In this document: piece by piece, positions 35,573-46,659 of the stretch
Layout of the letters: every line of letters begins with the position of its first letter
Position numbering within the stretch: the first letter of the stretch is position 1
From: Paguma larvata
Lineage: Eukaryota; Chordata; Mammalia; Carnivora; Viverridae
Assembly (NCBI GenBank): GCA_030068075.1
Contig: CM057841.1
Location: 38,543,030 to 38,607,029 of the forward strand
Length of the DNA: 64,000 nucleotides
Reading direction: 5' to 3'
Position numbers and translations under genes: made by a program
Notes under the pieces: model-generated
Told to the model about the DNA's origin: nothing
Databases searched by the model: none
The model's input: only the letters and a program-made list of their open reading frames with translations

Positions 35573-35779
35573 AAGGGCGCCTGGGTGGCTCAATTTGGTA
35601 AGCAGCCAACTTCAGCTTAGGTCATGATCTCACGGGCTTGTGAGTTCAAGCCCTGCATCAGGTTCTCTCTGCCAGCACAGAGCCTGCTTCAAATCCTCTG
35701 TGCCCCTCACTCTCTGTTCCTACTCCGCTTGCACTTGCTCTCTCTCAAAAATAAACATTAAAAAAATGAAAAAAAAAGA
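35573..35779 (+). mobile_element. CAN-SINE with target-site duplication
   Basis: Head 'agggcgcctgggtggctcaa', tail 'aaaaataaacattaaaaaaa'. Flanked by 'gaaatatatcaatgt' (35557-35571) and 'gaaatatatctatgt' (35780-35794), 14 of 15 identical. Confidence 0.96.
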
Positions 35780-35794
35780 GAAATATATCTATGT

Positions 35795-36499
35795 AGAGGG
35801 AGAGAAGAAAGTGTGACATACAGGAAGCATAGATATGTATATAGATTTAAATTTTTTCAAAGAGGTCCTGTTTTAACTATTACAAAGTTGATCATTTCAA
35901 TGTGGCATTTAAAGTTTTCATTTGTTTGTTTTGCTTGTTCTTTTCTTATTTCAATATAATGAAAAACTAAGCTAAGGGTTTTATCTTTGAGGAAGAAGCT
36001 TTTGGAAAAAAAAGTGTTATGTATGAAAATTGTGGAAGTTAATGCTTTGAACATTATTTTCTTCTTTACCACTTCTTAAAATGACATCAAAGAAGCAACA
36101 AAGGGATGGACCGATATTTTCATCTGTGCCCCTATTCAAAAATGTAGTGCAACTTCAGGTACTTATTAATAATTTCCAAAGGCAGAATGAGTAGCATGAG
36201 GAACAAGAACACATTGGTGTCAAAGGAAGACGGGGTAGGCTGAAGCCATTAAGTGTGAGACAGATATCAGGGGAAAAGGGCATCATTCCACGGTCAGATA
36301 TCAGATCACTTGTGGAGAGTAAAGTGTGGCCAGTGGCCAGAGACCCAGAGTTAAGGAAGAAAACTGTAGGAGATGAATGGATTGAGTCCAGGTAGAACCA
36401 AATGGATTAGTTTAGCAACAGAAATGGACCTTTGAGTCAGGAGAAGATGGGCGACTCTAACAAATATGTTTTAAATTGTTTTGGGGATTCCTTTTTTAT
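35795..36499. other. Unassigned stretch
   Basis: No gene or named repeat. Confidence 0.5.
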
Positions 36500-36615
36500 T
36501 TTAAATATCTTTTAATTTAAGAAGAGTATGGGATTTAAAGAAAAGTTGCAAAGACAACAGTACACAGAGCTCCCGTATACTTACTCTGTGGCAGTTTGCC
36601 TACTACTAACATTCT
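36500..36615. mobile_element. L1M 3'-region relic, first part
   Basis: 'gagtatgggatttaaagaaa', 'agttgcaaagacaacagtac', 'agagctcccgtatactta' match an L1M 3' region that continues at 37275. Orientation is probably antisense, judged from T-richness. Confidence 0.65.
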
Positions 36616-36815
36616 TTTTTTTTTTTTAATCTCAGTGCAGGGTTGGAAAACTGACGACCGGGCCGCTGGGTGTGATATATGCTAGGGATGTAACAAAACC
36701 AACTAAAAGAGGTTGAATCATCTAGATATTAACTAACAGCTTTGTAAAGGAAAACTAGTAGAGCTGTGGTTTTTCATCTAATGCAGCATCTGACCAAAAA
36801 TTTCAGGCTGAATTT

Positions 36816-37015
36816 TTTTTAAATGTTTGTTTATTCTTGAGACAGAGCATGAGCAGGCAAGGGGCAGAAAGAGAGGGAGACACAGAATCCGAAACAGGCT
36901 CCAGGCTCTCTGCTGTCAGCACAGAGCCTGATGCGGGGCTCGAACTAACAGACCGCGAGATCATGACCTGAGCTGAAGTCAGCCGCTCAACCGACTGAGC
37001 CACCCAGACGCCCCC
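36816..37015 (-). mobile_element. CAN-SINE with perfect target-site duplication
   Basis: Antisense: T-run, 'aaatgtttgtttattcttg', 'gaccgcgagatcatgacct', 'gactgagccacccagacg'. Flanked by a perfect 14-base duplication 'ttcaggctgaattt' at 36802-36815 and 37016-37029. The 90-codon minus frame here is the SINE. Confidence 0.97.
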
Positions 37016-37274
37016 TTCAGGCTGAATTTGAGCCAGGGCACATCCGATTGCAAAGAGTTGCAGATAGTATGTCAAATAATTGACACAGCCATTTGGGAAA
37101 CCAAAAACTTATTTGATTTTTAGGGTTGTTCTTTTTTCTAATAATGTTTGTTCTTATTAAATTATGATCAAGGAGTAATACTTATAATATTTATGAAATT
37201 ATTGAGTTTATGTACGGTTATTACAAATAACAAACCATATTGCTACATTACCATTAATTAAATTACCTACCGTA

Positions 37275-38110
37275 TTCATATTTTTTTTAGTGTTTACCTC
37301 ATGTCCCTTCTCTGTTCCAGGATCCCACCCACGGTACCAACTGCACTTAGTCATTATGTATCCTTTGGCTGCACTTGCTGTGACAATTTCTGAGACTTTC
37401 CTTGTTTTTGATGATCCTGACAGTTTGGAGAAGCATTGCAGGTATTTCATAGACTGTCCCTCCGTTGGGATTTGTCTGAGGTTACCTTATGATTAGGGGG
37501 TCTGTGGTTTTCATGGGAAGACTAGAGATTCCATCAGATTATATAAAGGGTACATATTATCAACCTCTGCTGGTGTGAATCTTGGTTGCCTGGCTGAGAC
37601 AGAATTTCACAAATTTCTCAGTATAAAGTTACTCTTTTTTCCCCCTTTCTACACTGTACTCCTTGGAAGAAAATTACTATGTGCAGCCCACACTTACGGA
37701 GTGGGGAGTTATATTCCACCTCATTGAGAATGGATTGTCTTGGTAAATTATTTAAATCCTTCTGCATGAGATATTTATCTATCTTTGCCAATTTATTCAC
37801 TCAAGCATTTATTTATATCAATATGGACTCATGGATATTCATTTTACACTTTGGTTAATAACTCAATATCACTGTATATTTTTGCTCAAATTCTTCTAGC
37901 TTTGACCATAAGGAACCATTTGAGTTGGTGCCTGTGCCCTTCTGGCATAGCTTCAAGATTGTGATTTTTTTAGTACTTCCTTATTTCTGGCACTAGAAGA
38001 TGCTCCTGGCTCAACTTACATATTTTCTGTCCCCACCCTAGAGACAGCCATTTCTCCAAGGATCTGTGGACCTCCTTTTAAGGGCTTTTTCCATTGTAAG
38101 GTATTTTCCC
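37275..38110. mobile_element. L1M 3'-region relic, main part
   Basis: Long collinear match to an L1M 3' region: 'ctctgttccaggatccca', 'ctgagactttccttgttttt', 'tatgtgcagcccacacttac', 'gagtggggagttatattcc', 'gcatttatttatatcaatat', 'ggactcatggatattcattt', 'gacagccatttctccaagga'. The frames at 37208-37496 and 37618-37800 are within it and are not genes. The 36616-37260 gap holds a hAT-like end ('cagggttggaaaactgac', 36646-36663) and the SINE. Confidence 0.85.
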
Positions 38111-38350
38111 AGCAATGTCCTGAATCTTTGCAGAGGGGCAGCTCAGTCTGTAGGACTGTTGCATTGGACACAAAAAAATTTAGAGATAAAATGGGGAAGA
38201 CGCATTTTGATGGAGTTTTTCTAGTTTGCATTAATTCATGGTATAAGATAATTTCAGCCTTAGAATAAACCCTTTGTGTGTCATAGAAGATATCTCAGTA
38301 AACCATATAACCCTAAAGGAATCTCAGTGCGACTGATGCTAATAGAATCT
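38111..38350. other. Unassigned, possibly decayed L1
   Basis: Nothing decisive. Likely the edge of the L1 above. Confidence 0.4.
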
Positions 38351-38367
38351 AAATTGTGGGGCTTTCT

Positions 38368-38609
38368 GGTACCTGGGTGGCTTAGTCAGTTGAGTGTCCA
38401 ACTCTTGATTTCGGCTCAGGTAGTGATCTCACAATATGTGGGTTTAATTCCCGCTTTGGGCTTTGCACTGGCAGCGCAGAGCCTGCTTGGGATTCTCTAT
38501 TTCTCTCTCTCTCTCCCCCTCCCTTGCTCACACTCTCTCTCTCTTTCAAGATAAACACCCCTGCCTCACACACTCTCTCTTTCAACATAAATAAACATTA
38601 TATTAAAAA
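38368..38609 (+). mobile_element. CAN-SINE with duplicated tail and target-site duplication
   Basis: Head 'ggtacctgggtggcttagtc'. The 3' part is doubled: 'cacactctctctct..ttcaagataaaca' is followed by 'cacacactctctctttcaac..ataaataaaca', making the element about 35 bases long for its class. Flanked by 17-base near-repeats starting 'aaattgtgg' at 38351-38367 and 38610-38626. Confidence 0.95.
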
Positions 38610-38626
38610 AAATTGTGGAGGTTTCT

Positions 38627-39219
38627 TTCTCTTAATTTTTAACACAGGTGTGGATACAAGCATGGTAAATCTAAACTCACTACCAAAACTGCTCTTAACC
38701 AGATCAGTATATTATATTGTGCTAGTTAATAAACTAGTTAACAAACTGTGCTGGTTAATAAAGATATTTCTCATCTATTTGAAAAATATCCAGGACCTAG
38801 GTCTACTGAGGTGCTGAACGGAGTACCTTATGATGATTTGTGAAACAGTATAGAGAAGTCCCTCTCTGTATCAAACATTCAGTTAGAAACTGCATGTTCA
38901 GCAATGATGACAGACACATAAGCCAGCAATCTTTCCCCATAATGGCACATTGCACATCTTTTGGGAATGAATAACCAATATAAACAGGTGGATCTCTTTT
39001 ATTTTCCATCTAGGGGGAGAAAAGCCTTCAGCAGTACACCTTCATACGTTTAAGGGTGGTATTCCACTTTCAATCTTCTCATGCAAATGTCAACCCACTA
39101 ATCAATCACTCTTGTCTTGATCCCCTAAGTCAAAGAACTGTATCTGAACCTATTTTCTAGCAATAACTCTACTGTATGTCATGGAAAATATGATATTTTC
39201 ATTTTCCTTTTCTGAGCAG
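38627..39219. other. Unassigned stretch
   Basis: No gene or named repeat. 'gctagttaataaactagtta' at 38722-38741 is partly self-complementary. Confidence 0.5.
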
Positions 39220-39312
39220 GAATCAAGTCTTCATATACTGTACTTACCCCACTATGCCTAATGCACTGCATTACAAATACCAAGTTTCCACAAACATTTG
39301 TTGAACCCCTGG
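39220..39312 (+). mobile_element. L2 LINE 3' end
   Basis: 'gcaggaatcaagtcttcata', 'ctatgcctaatgcactgc', 'ccacaaacatttgttgaacc' in L2 sense order. Confidence 0.65.
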
Positions 39313-39429
39313 GAGAACAACACTAGGCATTGTTAAAGTGTCAGTTTGGGGGGATGTGCTTTTAAGTTCTAAGAGTCAGAATATCAGTTCCAATCAGGGC
39401 AACAAATGATGGTTTAAAAAAGCTTAATT

Positions 39430-39560
39430 AAATCTTTTACAGTTGACAACAGAGTCCTGAAGAGAATAAATGACTGGACAAAGGTCAAACAGCTAATATA
39501 TTTGTTGAGCAGGGGACTGAATCCAGCTCTTGCTTCTCAGTTGCTTGGAGGTCACGCTGT
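39430..39560 (-). mobile_element. MIR SINE, antisense
   Basis: 'aaatcttttacagttgacaa', 'ggacaaaggtcaaacagcta' and 'gcaggggactgaatccagct' follow antisense MIR. Confidence 0.78.
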
Positions 39561-39563
39561 ATA

Positions 39564-40102
39564 CAGCTGACCCTGATAACATAGGTTTGAACTGCTCATG
39601 TCCATTTGCTTACAGATTTTTTTTAATGTTTATTTATTTTTGATAGGGAGAGAGAAGAAGCAGGAAAGGGGCAGAGCGAGAGGTAGACACAGAATCCGAA
39701 GTAGGGTCCAAGTTCTGAGCTGTCAGCACAGAGCGTGACGCGAGGCTCCAACTCACAAACCATCAGACATGAACTGAGCCGAACGAAGTCGGATGCTCAA
39801 CAGAATGAGCCACCCAGGTGACCCGCACATGGATTTTTTGTAGTATAGTACTATAAATGTATTTTCTCTTCCTTATGATTTTCTTTATAACATTTTTATT
39901 TAGTAAGCTTTATTATAAGAATACAGTATATAATATGTATAACATCCAAAATACACGCTAATTGATTGTTTATGTTACCGGTAAGGCTTCCAGCCAACAG
40001 TATGCTATTCATAGTTAATTTTTGAGAGACACAAGTTATGCGCAAATTTTCCAATGCACGGGGCATCGTGCCCCCAAGTCTCTGCATTGTTCAAAGGAAC
40101 TG
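39564..40102. mobile_element. Tigger-like (TcMar) DNA transposon with nested SINE
   Basis: 5' end 'cagctgaccctgataacata', 3' end '..gcattgttcaaaggaactg'; the termini are imperfect inverted repeats of the Tigger type (about 'cagttgacccttgaacaac'). TA dinucleotides flank both ends (39562-39563 and 40103-40104), the TcMar target. Inside: 'ttttctcttccttatgattt', 'taagaatacagtatataata'. Too short and broken to encode transposase. Subfamily uncertain (Tigger3/MER7-like). Confidence 0.85.
39617..39824 (-). mobile_element. CAN-SINE nested in the Tigger-like element
   Basis: Antisense: T-run, 'aatgtttatttatttttgat', ending 'gagccacccaggtgaccc'. The flanks 'tacagattttttt' and 'cacatggattttttg' look like a diverged target duplication. 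The transposon reads through on both sides, so the SINE is younger. Confidence 0.94.
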
Positions 40103-40104
40103 TA

Positions 40105-40559
40105 TACGGTCACATACTGCAGTATAGCTGTACACTCATTTTCCTGACCCAACATATACCTCTGATATGTAGTTTCCACATAATAAGGATAATTCTCAAA
40201 ATCATTTCCAAGGGTTTGTAAAAGCTATGCAAAACAATAAAGTAGAGAGTGGACACACAGATCTTTGTTTCTGGAAGAAATCTCAACTTTTTTTTAAGGG
40301 ACGCTGCATGCTTCAGACTGTGTTAGTAACTCACCCAGTGCAGGTGGCTGCTCCTAGTGTTAAGTGGCAAGTATGTGGGTGGCTAGAAGCATTGTTACAA
40401 TTATAATATTTAAGGCAGTTCTCTGCGGATCCCTAAATATGGGCTTCAGATCAGCCCAGCAAAATTTTCAACATTAAGCATTCAAGGACAGCAGGAAGCC
40501 CTCAGTCATTGTTGGAAAGATCATTTATCACTCAATTGTAATAGCTTTTAGTTCTTAGT
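40105..40559. other. Unassigned stretch
   Basis: No gene or named repeat. Confidence 0.5.
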
Positions 40560-40710
40560 ATGGTAGGCAGGACGATGAATTGGCTACGGAATCAAAAGAA
40601 GTAAGTTTGAAATTTTCCACTGCTGCTTACTAAGTATGTAAAACGTGGAAAAGCGACTTTTTAACCCTTTATCACTTTATATGTAAAACTGGGGATAAAA
40701 ATTTCATGTC
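40560..40710 (+). mobile_element. MIR SINE
   Basis: 'ttggctacggaatcaaaaga', 'cactgctgcttactaagtat', 'gtaaaactggggataaaa' in sense order. Confidence 0.75.
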
Positions 40711-40904
40711 ACTGGGTTCCTGCAAATGCATTGTTGTATTTTGTTTTTCTGCCATCCTCACCCAATCTCTGAACCTCTCTGAAGTTTCGTATTGTTTGTT
40801 TTCCATGTATTTTTTTTCATCACCCACATTTCTCCCTCTACTGGATACTAGTTCTGTATGTACAAGCCCATAAGCTTATGTAGCCTTCCTCCATTATCTA
40901 AGAC
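40711..40904. other. Unassigned stretch
   Basis: Nothing named. Confidence 0.5.
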
Positions 40905-41150
40905 ACAATTTCTCAAGCTTGATTGTATTGATATTTGGGGTGGATAATTCTTTGTTGCTGTGTGGGGTCTATCCTGTGGATTGGGGATTCTGTCCTTAGC
41001 ACCACTCTTGGACTCTCATTTAGATGCTATTAGCAGCCCCCCTCACTCTCCCAGTTGAATAACCAAAAAAAAAAAAAAAAGAGTTTACAAACTTTGCAGA
41101 ATGTTCCCTGGCAAGGGGAGGGGGGCAAAATTGCTCCCAGGAGGGAACAA
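40905..41150. mobile_element. MER20-like hAT-Charlie element with internal A-run
   Basis: 'caatttctcaagcttgattg', 'tggataattctttgttgctg', 'gggtctatcctgtgg', 'tagatgctattagcagcccc', 'aatgttccctggcaagggga', 'ggggcaaaattgctcccagg' follow this short non-autonomous transposon from end to end. An A-run (41067-41082) has expanded inside it. Confidence 0.85.
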
Positions 41151-41179
41151 GAGATCTAGCACAGGGCAGCTCAGGATGC

Positions 41180-41385
41180 AAAGCATACCAGCTTCTTTGC
41201 CAAGAAGCTCCTTTTGGATGTCCTGCAAGAACCTCAAACTCAGTGCAGCTCAAACTGGTGCATCTCTTCTTCCTTTCTCTCTGAACTGTTCTTGTTCCTT
41301 CGTATCTGATTCCTACTCTTGCCACAGTTGTCCAGGGATCAGTCTAGACAGAAATTTGAGATACAGCCTGGGCTATATTTTTGCT
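41180..41385 (+). pseudogene. L2 LINE ORF2 C-terminal relic
   Basis: A 138-codon open frame at 41101-41517 crosses this segment and is the longest frame in the window. Part of it reads 'SFWMSCKNLKLS', like the L2 ORF2 motif 'FWMSLRHLKLN', and later 'RNLRYSLGYIF', like 'ARNLGVILDSS'. It begins within the MER20-like element, so the frame is a chance fusion of two transposon relics, not a gene. The L2 reading is decayed and has no catalytic domain. Confidence 0.7.
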
Positions 41386-43135
41386 ACTTTATTTTATGTA
41401 TACAAGAAAACAAGTAAAACAAAACAAAAAACAAACCTGTCTCAAATCAATCTCCTCCTTTTTGCCTCTGATCCTTCCTTTGTAAATAAATGTTTACAGG
41501 ATGAAGGTTACATTTAACATGTATTACCTTTAGTTTGTCCTATGCACACACACTCTGAATAAGCAAAAATTACAGTTAAAGTCCTGAGGCACCAAGAATA
41601 TTTCTAAAGACTGTTCATAAGTAAAATGTTGTATAAGTAAATTATATGAATTATTATTAATATTTCCTCTCCTTATCTTCTCTGTCATCTCTCTGACACC
41701 AGAATTCAATACCATATCTCATCGTAGTGAATGACCACACTAATATCACTTTATGATATCTCAAGGTAGTGTTGTTGCTAGAAACACACAGATCAGTCTT
41801 AAAACTGGCAGATAGAGATCCTATAGTGATTTGACGAAGCTGGTGGCAATTGCTCTGAATGAGATCAAATCTTTATGATTTTCTTTAATTGAGATAGATT
41901 GTCAATATGCTTTAATACGATACAATTAAAATTCATTATTAACATAGGTGAGTTCTGGATGTGCATGTGTGTGTGCGTGTGCGCTTGAGAGAGGGGCAGA
42001 GGGATGGGGAGGGGAGCACCAATCATTAGGTAAGCAATATCATCACATCCTCATAATTTTTCCCTACATAAAAAGCCTCTTTTTTTTTTGGAAATCAGTC
42101 ACTTTGATTATTTTTTTTGAATTGAAATAAAACTAAAATAACTGCCCTTTGGAAATTAAAAATTAAAGCTCATCGCAGATGGTGGGTGTCTCCTCTTATC
42201 CAGTCATCTGGCTGATTTTGAACAAATCTCTATTTAATTCCTTTCTTCTGGAAAATTTCTAATCAAACCTTGGAAAATCAACTCCATCAAACATCAAGCA
42301 CACCGCCCCCCTACTTCGAAGGGTATCAAAAGATGAAGGTAGAGTAATTCATGACCTTGAAATGTGAGCAAAGCATCATGCAATCACTACTGCAGGGAAC
42401 AGAACCTTCAGTTCTATAGAACAGGTGGCAGAACAATTACAGATGTGCAGCTGTTTTACGGCATCGAATTCTCCATGGAAAAGCCGGAGGTGATTGTTAT
42501 GTAAAAAATGTGTTTTATCTCCACAGAATATATTTAATAAAACTGTGAGGTATGTAAATTTGCCAGTCAGAGGTAGAAGCGTTTTTGAAATTTGACTATA
42601 GTTTTGTTTATATTAAGAAATTACACTTATTAGCGTAAATCATCTAAATCATAAATTAGCATAATAGAAACATCTCTGTAATAAAAAGCTGCCATTCTAT
42701 TACCACATAGCTTTATTTCTATGAGACTTTATTAGCAATGAATATCAAGCAGGCCAGGAGATGTAATATATTGCCTAATGTGGTATTGTGGAATGGAAAA
42801 CATACTCCATGAATATGTAAACTCTATTTCCATACATAAAAAAATAGCTCTATAAATATATATGTCCAACGACACCAACATGGTGGCCATTATATTATTT
42901 TCTTAGCATACCTCATACTGCATATACCTGTAATTATAATATATTCAAAATAAATCTTTGCTATTCAGGAAATGAAACAATAAATGAAGAAATGAACAGT
43001 AGGAGCCTACCATTGACATTGTATTATGAAAGTCATTATTGAAAGGGGTGAATGGTAAAAATGGGAGAAAGGAAAAAAATTAAAAAACAGGGCTGAAGAA
43101 AGGACAGGAAAGAACTAAAAGAAGGAAGGAAAACA
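41386..43135. other. Long repeat-poor stretch, candidate conserved DNA
   Basis: Apart from a GT-rich run at 41960-41985 and a T-run at 42080-42089, no repeat is recognised. 42150-42780 contains E-box and TAAT-type motifs in the clean sequence. No coding frame. Confidence 0.5.
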
Positions 43136-43139
43136 TCTC

Positions 43140-43300
43140 CACGAAGCCTTAATACAATCCTTGAGGTTGTCATAGTATTGCCAATGCAGAGACAAGGAAT
43201 GGAGGCCCAGAGTGGTGGGAAGTTCTCTGTGGTCACACAGCACGTGTGAATTTGAATCCAGTCCCGATTATGAGTTCCTCTGCTTCTATCTCACAGTAGG
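43140..43300 (-). mobile_element. MIR SINE, antisense
   Basis: 'acaatccttgaggttgtcat', 'gaatggaggcccagagtggt', 'gtggtcacacagcacgtgtg', 'aatttgaatccagtcccg' in antisense order. Confidence 0.82.
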
Positions 43301-43814
43301 GTATCTTGGAGAAAGAGAATGGGAGGGGGTAGGAAAACTGGATAAACAGGCTTGAAGGTCAATGCTTCTGCCTCTTGTTGACATTTCCTGCTTCCTTATT
43401 TCCAATATCAGAATTCTGCAGACTTCTGTGTTTGAAATGAAGTTTGGACACCCCCCCTTCCCCACACTAATCTGTCCATGCCTCTTCTTAATGAGTTTGT
43501 AGTCCCATGAGGATGGAAAAAACAAGTCACTGAGAATATTAAGACTGCAATAAATGTTTCACTACCATGGAATGGGATACTGTGTAGCTCAAAGATGTTG
43601 GTGAGGAGGCTTCCTGAGGAAAGGCTGAAGGAGGTGAGATTTGTCACAGGCCCTAAAAATGTGGGTTAGAGATATGGGAGGAAAGGAAGGTTTTCTGGTT
43701 CCAAGAACCCAATTTTCTTACCAAAGAGCACTTTCTCTAGGTTTTTCTAGGAAAGTCTTCTCTTTGGTAGAGAGAATAGAAGTAGAGATTGGCAGTGTTT
43801 GTTTATATACAGAA
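43301..43814. other. Unassigned stretch
   Basis: Overlapping frames of 79 codons on the minus strand, no domain. No repeat named. Confidence 0.5.
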
Positions 43815-44161
43815 TGCTATAGACTGAATGTTTATGTCCCCTAAAAATTCATATTCTGAAACCTAATCCTTAAGGGATAGTATTTGGGCCTTTGGGAGAT
43901 GATTAGATCATGAGGGTGGAGCCTACATGAATGGAATCAGTGCCCTTATAAAAGAGATTCCGAGAACTCCCTCACTACTTCCTCTATGTGAGGACACAGC
44001 AAGAAGATGGCAACCCGTGAACCAGGAAGCAGGTTCCCACTGGTCATGGAATCTTCCAGAACCTTGATCTTGGAGTTCCAGACTCCAGAATTGTGAGAAA
44101 TAAATTTTTGTTATTTATAAGCTATGGTGTTCTGTTACTGCAACTTGAATGGCTGATAGAT
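43815..44161 (+). mobile_element. MLT1/MST-type solo LTR (ERVL-MaLR)
   Basis: Starts 'tgctatagactgaatg', then 'aaaaattcatattctgaaac', 'gggcctttgggagatgatta', 'catgagggtggagcctacat', 'aaccttgatcttggagttcc', 'gagaaataaattttt' (AATAAA) and 'ggtgttctgttactgcaa'. Full length, without internal sequence. Confidence 0.93.
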
Positions 44162-45329
44162 TATTGGTGTGCTAGGGAGTAATACATAACAACATTATCT
44201 ATGAATGGATTGATACTTGAAACAGACCGTTTAGGGTCATCCACTACTGAGAAGATGTCTAAGGAAAGGGCTTACTACCTTACAAGTAAGCCATTTTGAA
44301 TAGTTTTGAGATGACTATATTAATGTAATGTAATTTAGTAAGTACTTTGTGTTATAAAAGGCTTCTTTATATGAAACCAAAATCAGTTGAAGGCCCCTAA
44401 TCTACATGGGGGGTCTATAAAGGAATGGATGACACTCTTTTGCTCCAACCCCAATCTCCAAATTTTCCAATGCTCTGGAATGATGATACTCTTTCTGCCC
44501 CCCCCCACCACTTCTTCCAGTCATACATTTCTGTTGGTAGATTATAGGGGTCAGTAAGGATTAAATTGTCTGGATACACACCTCACCTTCCACAATAATC
44601 CTACAACTCTGGGTACTTGCTAAATCATGGTCGCCCCTAGTTCCTTATATAATCACAGGTGTCTCAGCAGGTGGTCATCAGGAGTGAGTGAGATAGGTCA
44701 GCTAAGGCTTTATACAAATAACACAAATGTGTGTTGAGTGTTAGTTTTTATTTCCATTAAAAATGGCACAAGACCTGCCATATTATGCAGGATTTAAAAC
44801 TTCGTTCCTGTTTTCTCTTAGGCCGTTGACTTCTTACAAAGCCTATCAACATAGTGTTTTCCTCCACTTGTATTTTCTAAAGACAAAAAAGGAGAAAGAA
44901 AGGGCTAATTTCTCTGGAAATAAAATGAAGCAGCTTTCCCTGCACTGACTGGGAAAGTGCCTTTTCAGTGTAATCACTGCACTGCTTACTGTAGGAAATT
45001 CGAGAGACATACCACAAGCTTCTATACTGTCTCTTGCTGCACATGAAGCTATGTCTCCACTATCAATCAGTTAATCTTAGGTAAACTGTATTCAGAGTTC
45101 AACAAGATTCCAAAAGGAACTCTCTACGTCCCAACTCTATCAGAATTATACTAAAAGTAAGTTAGCAGAAATGCTCATATATTCTATCCATGGCCTCTGT
45201 TTTTCTACGCTTCTTGGTTAACTTCAATTGTCAAAGTTTAATTACACCTGCCTGGTGTAAAAAGCAGGGTAGTGATGGGGTTAAGAGATGGGTACTGGGA
45301 TTGTATTGCAAAGACACACATTTTGTCCA
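44162..45329. other. Unassigned stretch
   Basis: About 1.2 kb without a named repeat or gene. C-run at 44500-44508. Confidence 0.5.
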
Positions 45330-45540
45330 CTCCCCTCACTAATGGGTGACCTGAGCAATATTACCTAATCGGAGGATCCATAATTTCCTCATCTGGGAAT
45401 TTTAATAACATCTACTTTGAGGGATGTTGAAAACATTAAATATGACAATACAAAAATGTTTAATAGCATATCTGACATACATAGAAACATGCACTCACAC
45501 ACATACACAAGTCACTTAGTAAATGTTGGTTATTGTTAAT
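45330..45540 (+). mobile_element. MIR SINE with small CA insertion
   Basis: 'gggtgacctgagcaatatta', 'aatttcctcatctgggaatt', 'gatgttgaaaacattaaata', then (CA)-rich 45489-45508, then 'cttagtaaatgttggttatt' as the 3' end. Confidence 0.78.
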
Positions 45541-45926
45541 ATGGCTGTGTTCTCAGCACTGCAAAGGCACAAAGTGCCTGGATACCAGGAGGACACAAGG
45601 ATCTCTACCAAATCACGATAGGACTGTTGATGTGCATATGATTTGCTAAGAGTACAGAAGACCAGGAAAGACCATACATTTACAGAAAATAATGTGACCA
45701 TGAAGCCATGAAAAAAAGATGAAGGAAAGAGAAAGATGTTAAATACTGGATATAGCACAACACAGCATCAAGATTCAATGGGTCAGAATTCCAACACAAA
45801 TCTTCTAAGAGTTAGCTTTGTGATTGCAAACTGGCATAGGTGGGTCTTAGCTTGAATTTGCTACCGTTAAACTCTAAATACATACATTCCATCTAGATTA
45901 GAAACACAGCTCAACAGGTCAAGGGT
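45541..45926. other. Unassigned stretch
   Basis: No gene or named repeat. Confidence 0.5.
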
Positions 45927-46265
45927 CCCTTCCTTCCTTCCTTCCTTCCTTCCTTCCTTCCTTCCTTCCTTCCTTCCTTCCTTCCTTCCTTCCTTCCTTC
46001 CTTCCTTCCTTCCTTCCTTCCTTCCTTCCTTCCTTCCCTTCCTCCTCCCTCCCTCCCTCCCTCCCTCCCTCCCTCCCTCCCTCCCTCCCTCCCTTCCTTC
46101 CTTCCTTCCTTCCTTCCTTCCTTCCTTCCTTCCTTCCTTCCTTCCTTCCTCCCTCCCTCCCTCCCTCCCTCCCTCCCTCCCTACTTCCCTTCCCTTCCCT
46201 TCCCTTCCTTCCCTTCCTTCCTTCCCTCCCTTCCTTTCTTTACTTCCCTTCCTTCCCTATCTTCC
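45927..46265. repeat. Large compound (CCTT)n/(CCCT)n microsatellite
   Basis: Four alternating blocks: (TTCC)n about 45930-46037, (CCCT)n to about 46093, (TTCC)n to about 46149, (CCCT)n to about 46182, then degenerate units. Pure pyrimidine on the plus strand for about 250 bases. The minus strand has GGGA repeats. Frames across it are artefacts. Confidence 0.98.
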
Positions 46266-46593
46266 CTTCCACCCTTCTCTCCTGCCTCCATCCTTTCTTT
46301 AACTTTTTGCTCTTGCTTACACATGTGAGTTTTGTAAACTTGTACTCTGTAATGCACTTGGAAATGCACTTGCATTTGAAAGGCTTAACAGCTGTGGCAT
46401 TTGGGCTTCTCATACCGAGGGTGATGCTCCTCATTTCCCAAGGCAATGTGATGCTGTGTCCCACATCTCATGGGAAAGCAACATTCCCTAGTGTGGCCTG
46501 AAACAGGAACAACAGATCTTCCTAAGAGACAAAATGCTTTCCGCACTGTTGCCCTGAGGAGGGAGCTGCCCTCTTTCTGAGTGGATGTGTGTG

Positions 46594-46659
46594 TTATGCC
46601 ACTTGATACAATTATGACAAAAACGGCAATTTAATTCATATTCAGTTAACCATTAGCTT
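46594..46659. repeat. Local duplication, copy A
   Basis: Aligns without gaps to 47709-47774, with 54 of 66 positions identical by eye. Shared blocks are 'aattatgacaaaaa', 'taattcatattcag' and 'taaccattagctt'. Not a repeat family that I know. Confidence 0.85.

Noticed and set aside
37208..37496. Two frames on opposite strands
   Set aside because: Inside an L1 3' region.
41101..41517. Longest open frame (138 codons, plus)
   Set aside because: It starts in a MER20-like transposon and continues into a decayed L2 ORF2 relic.
45927..46265. Regular repeats as a CRISPR array
   Set aside because: Tetranucleotide microsatellite in a mammalian sequence, with no unique spacers.
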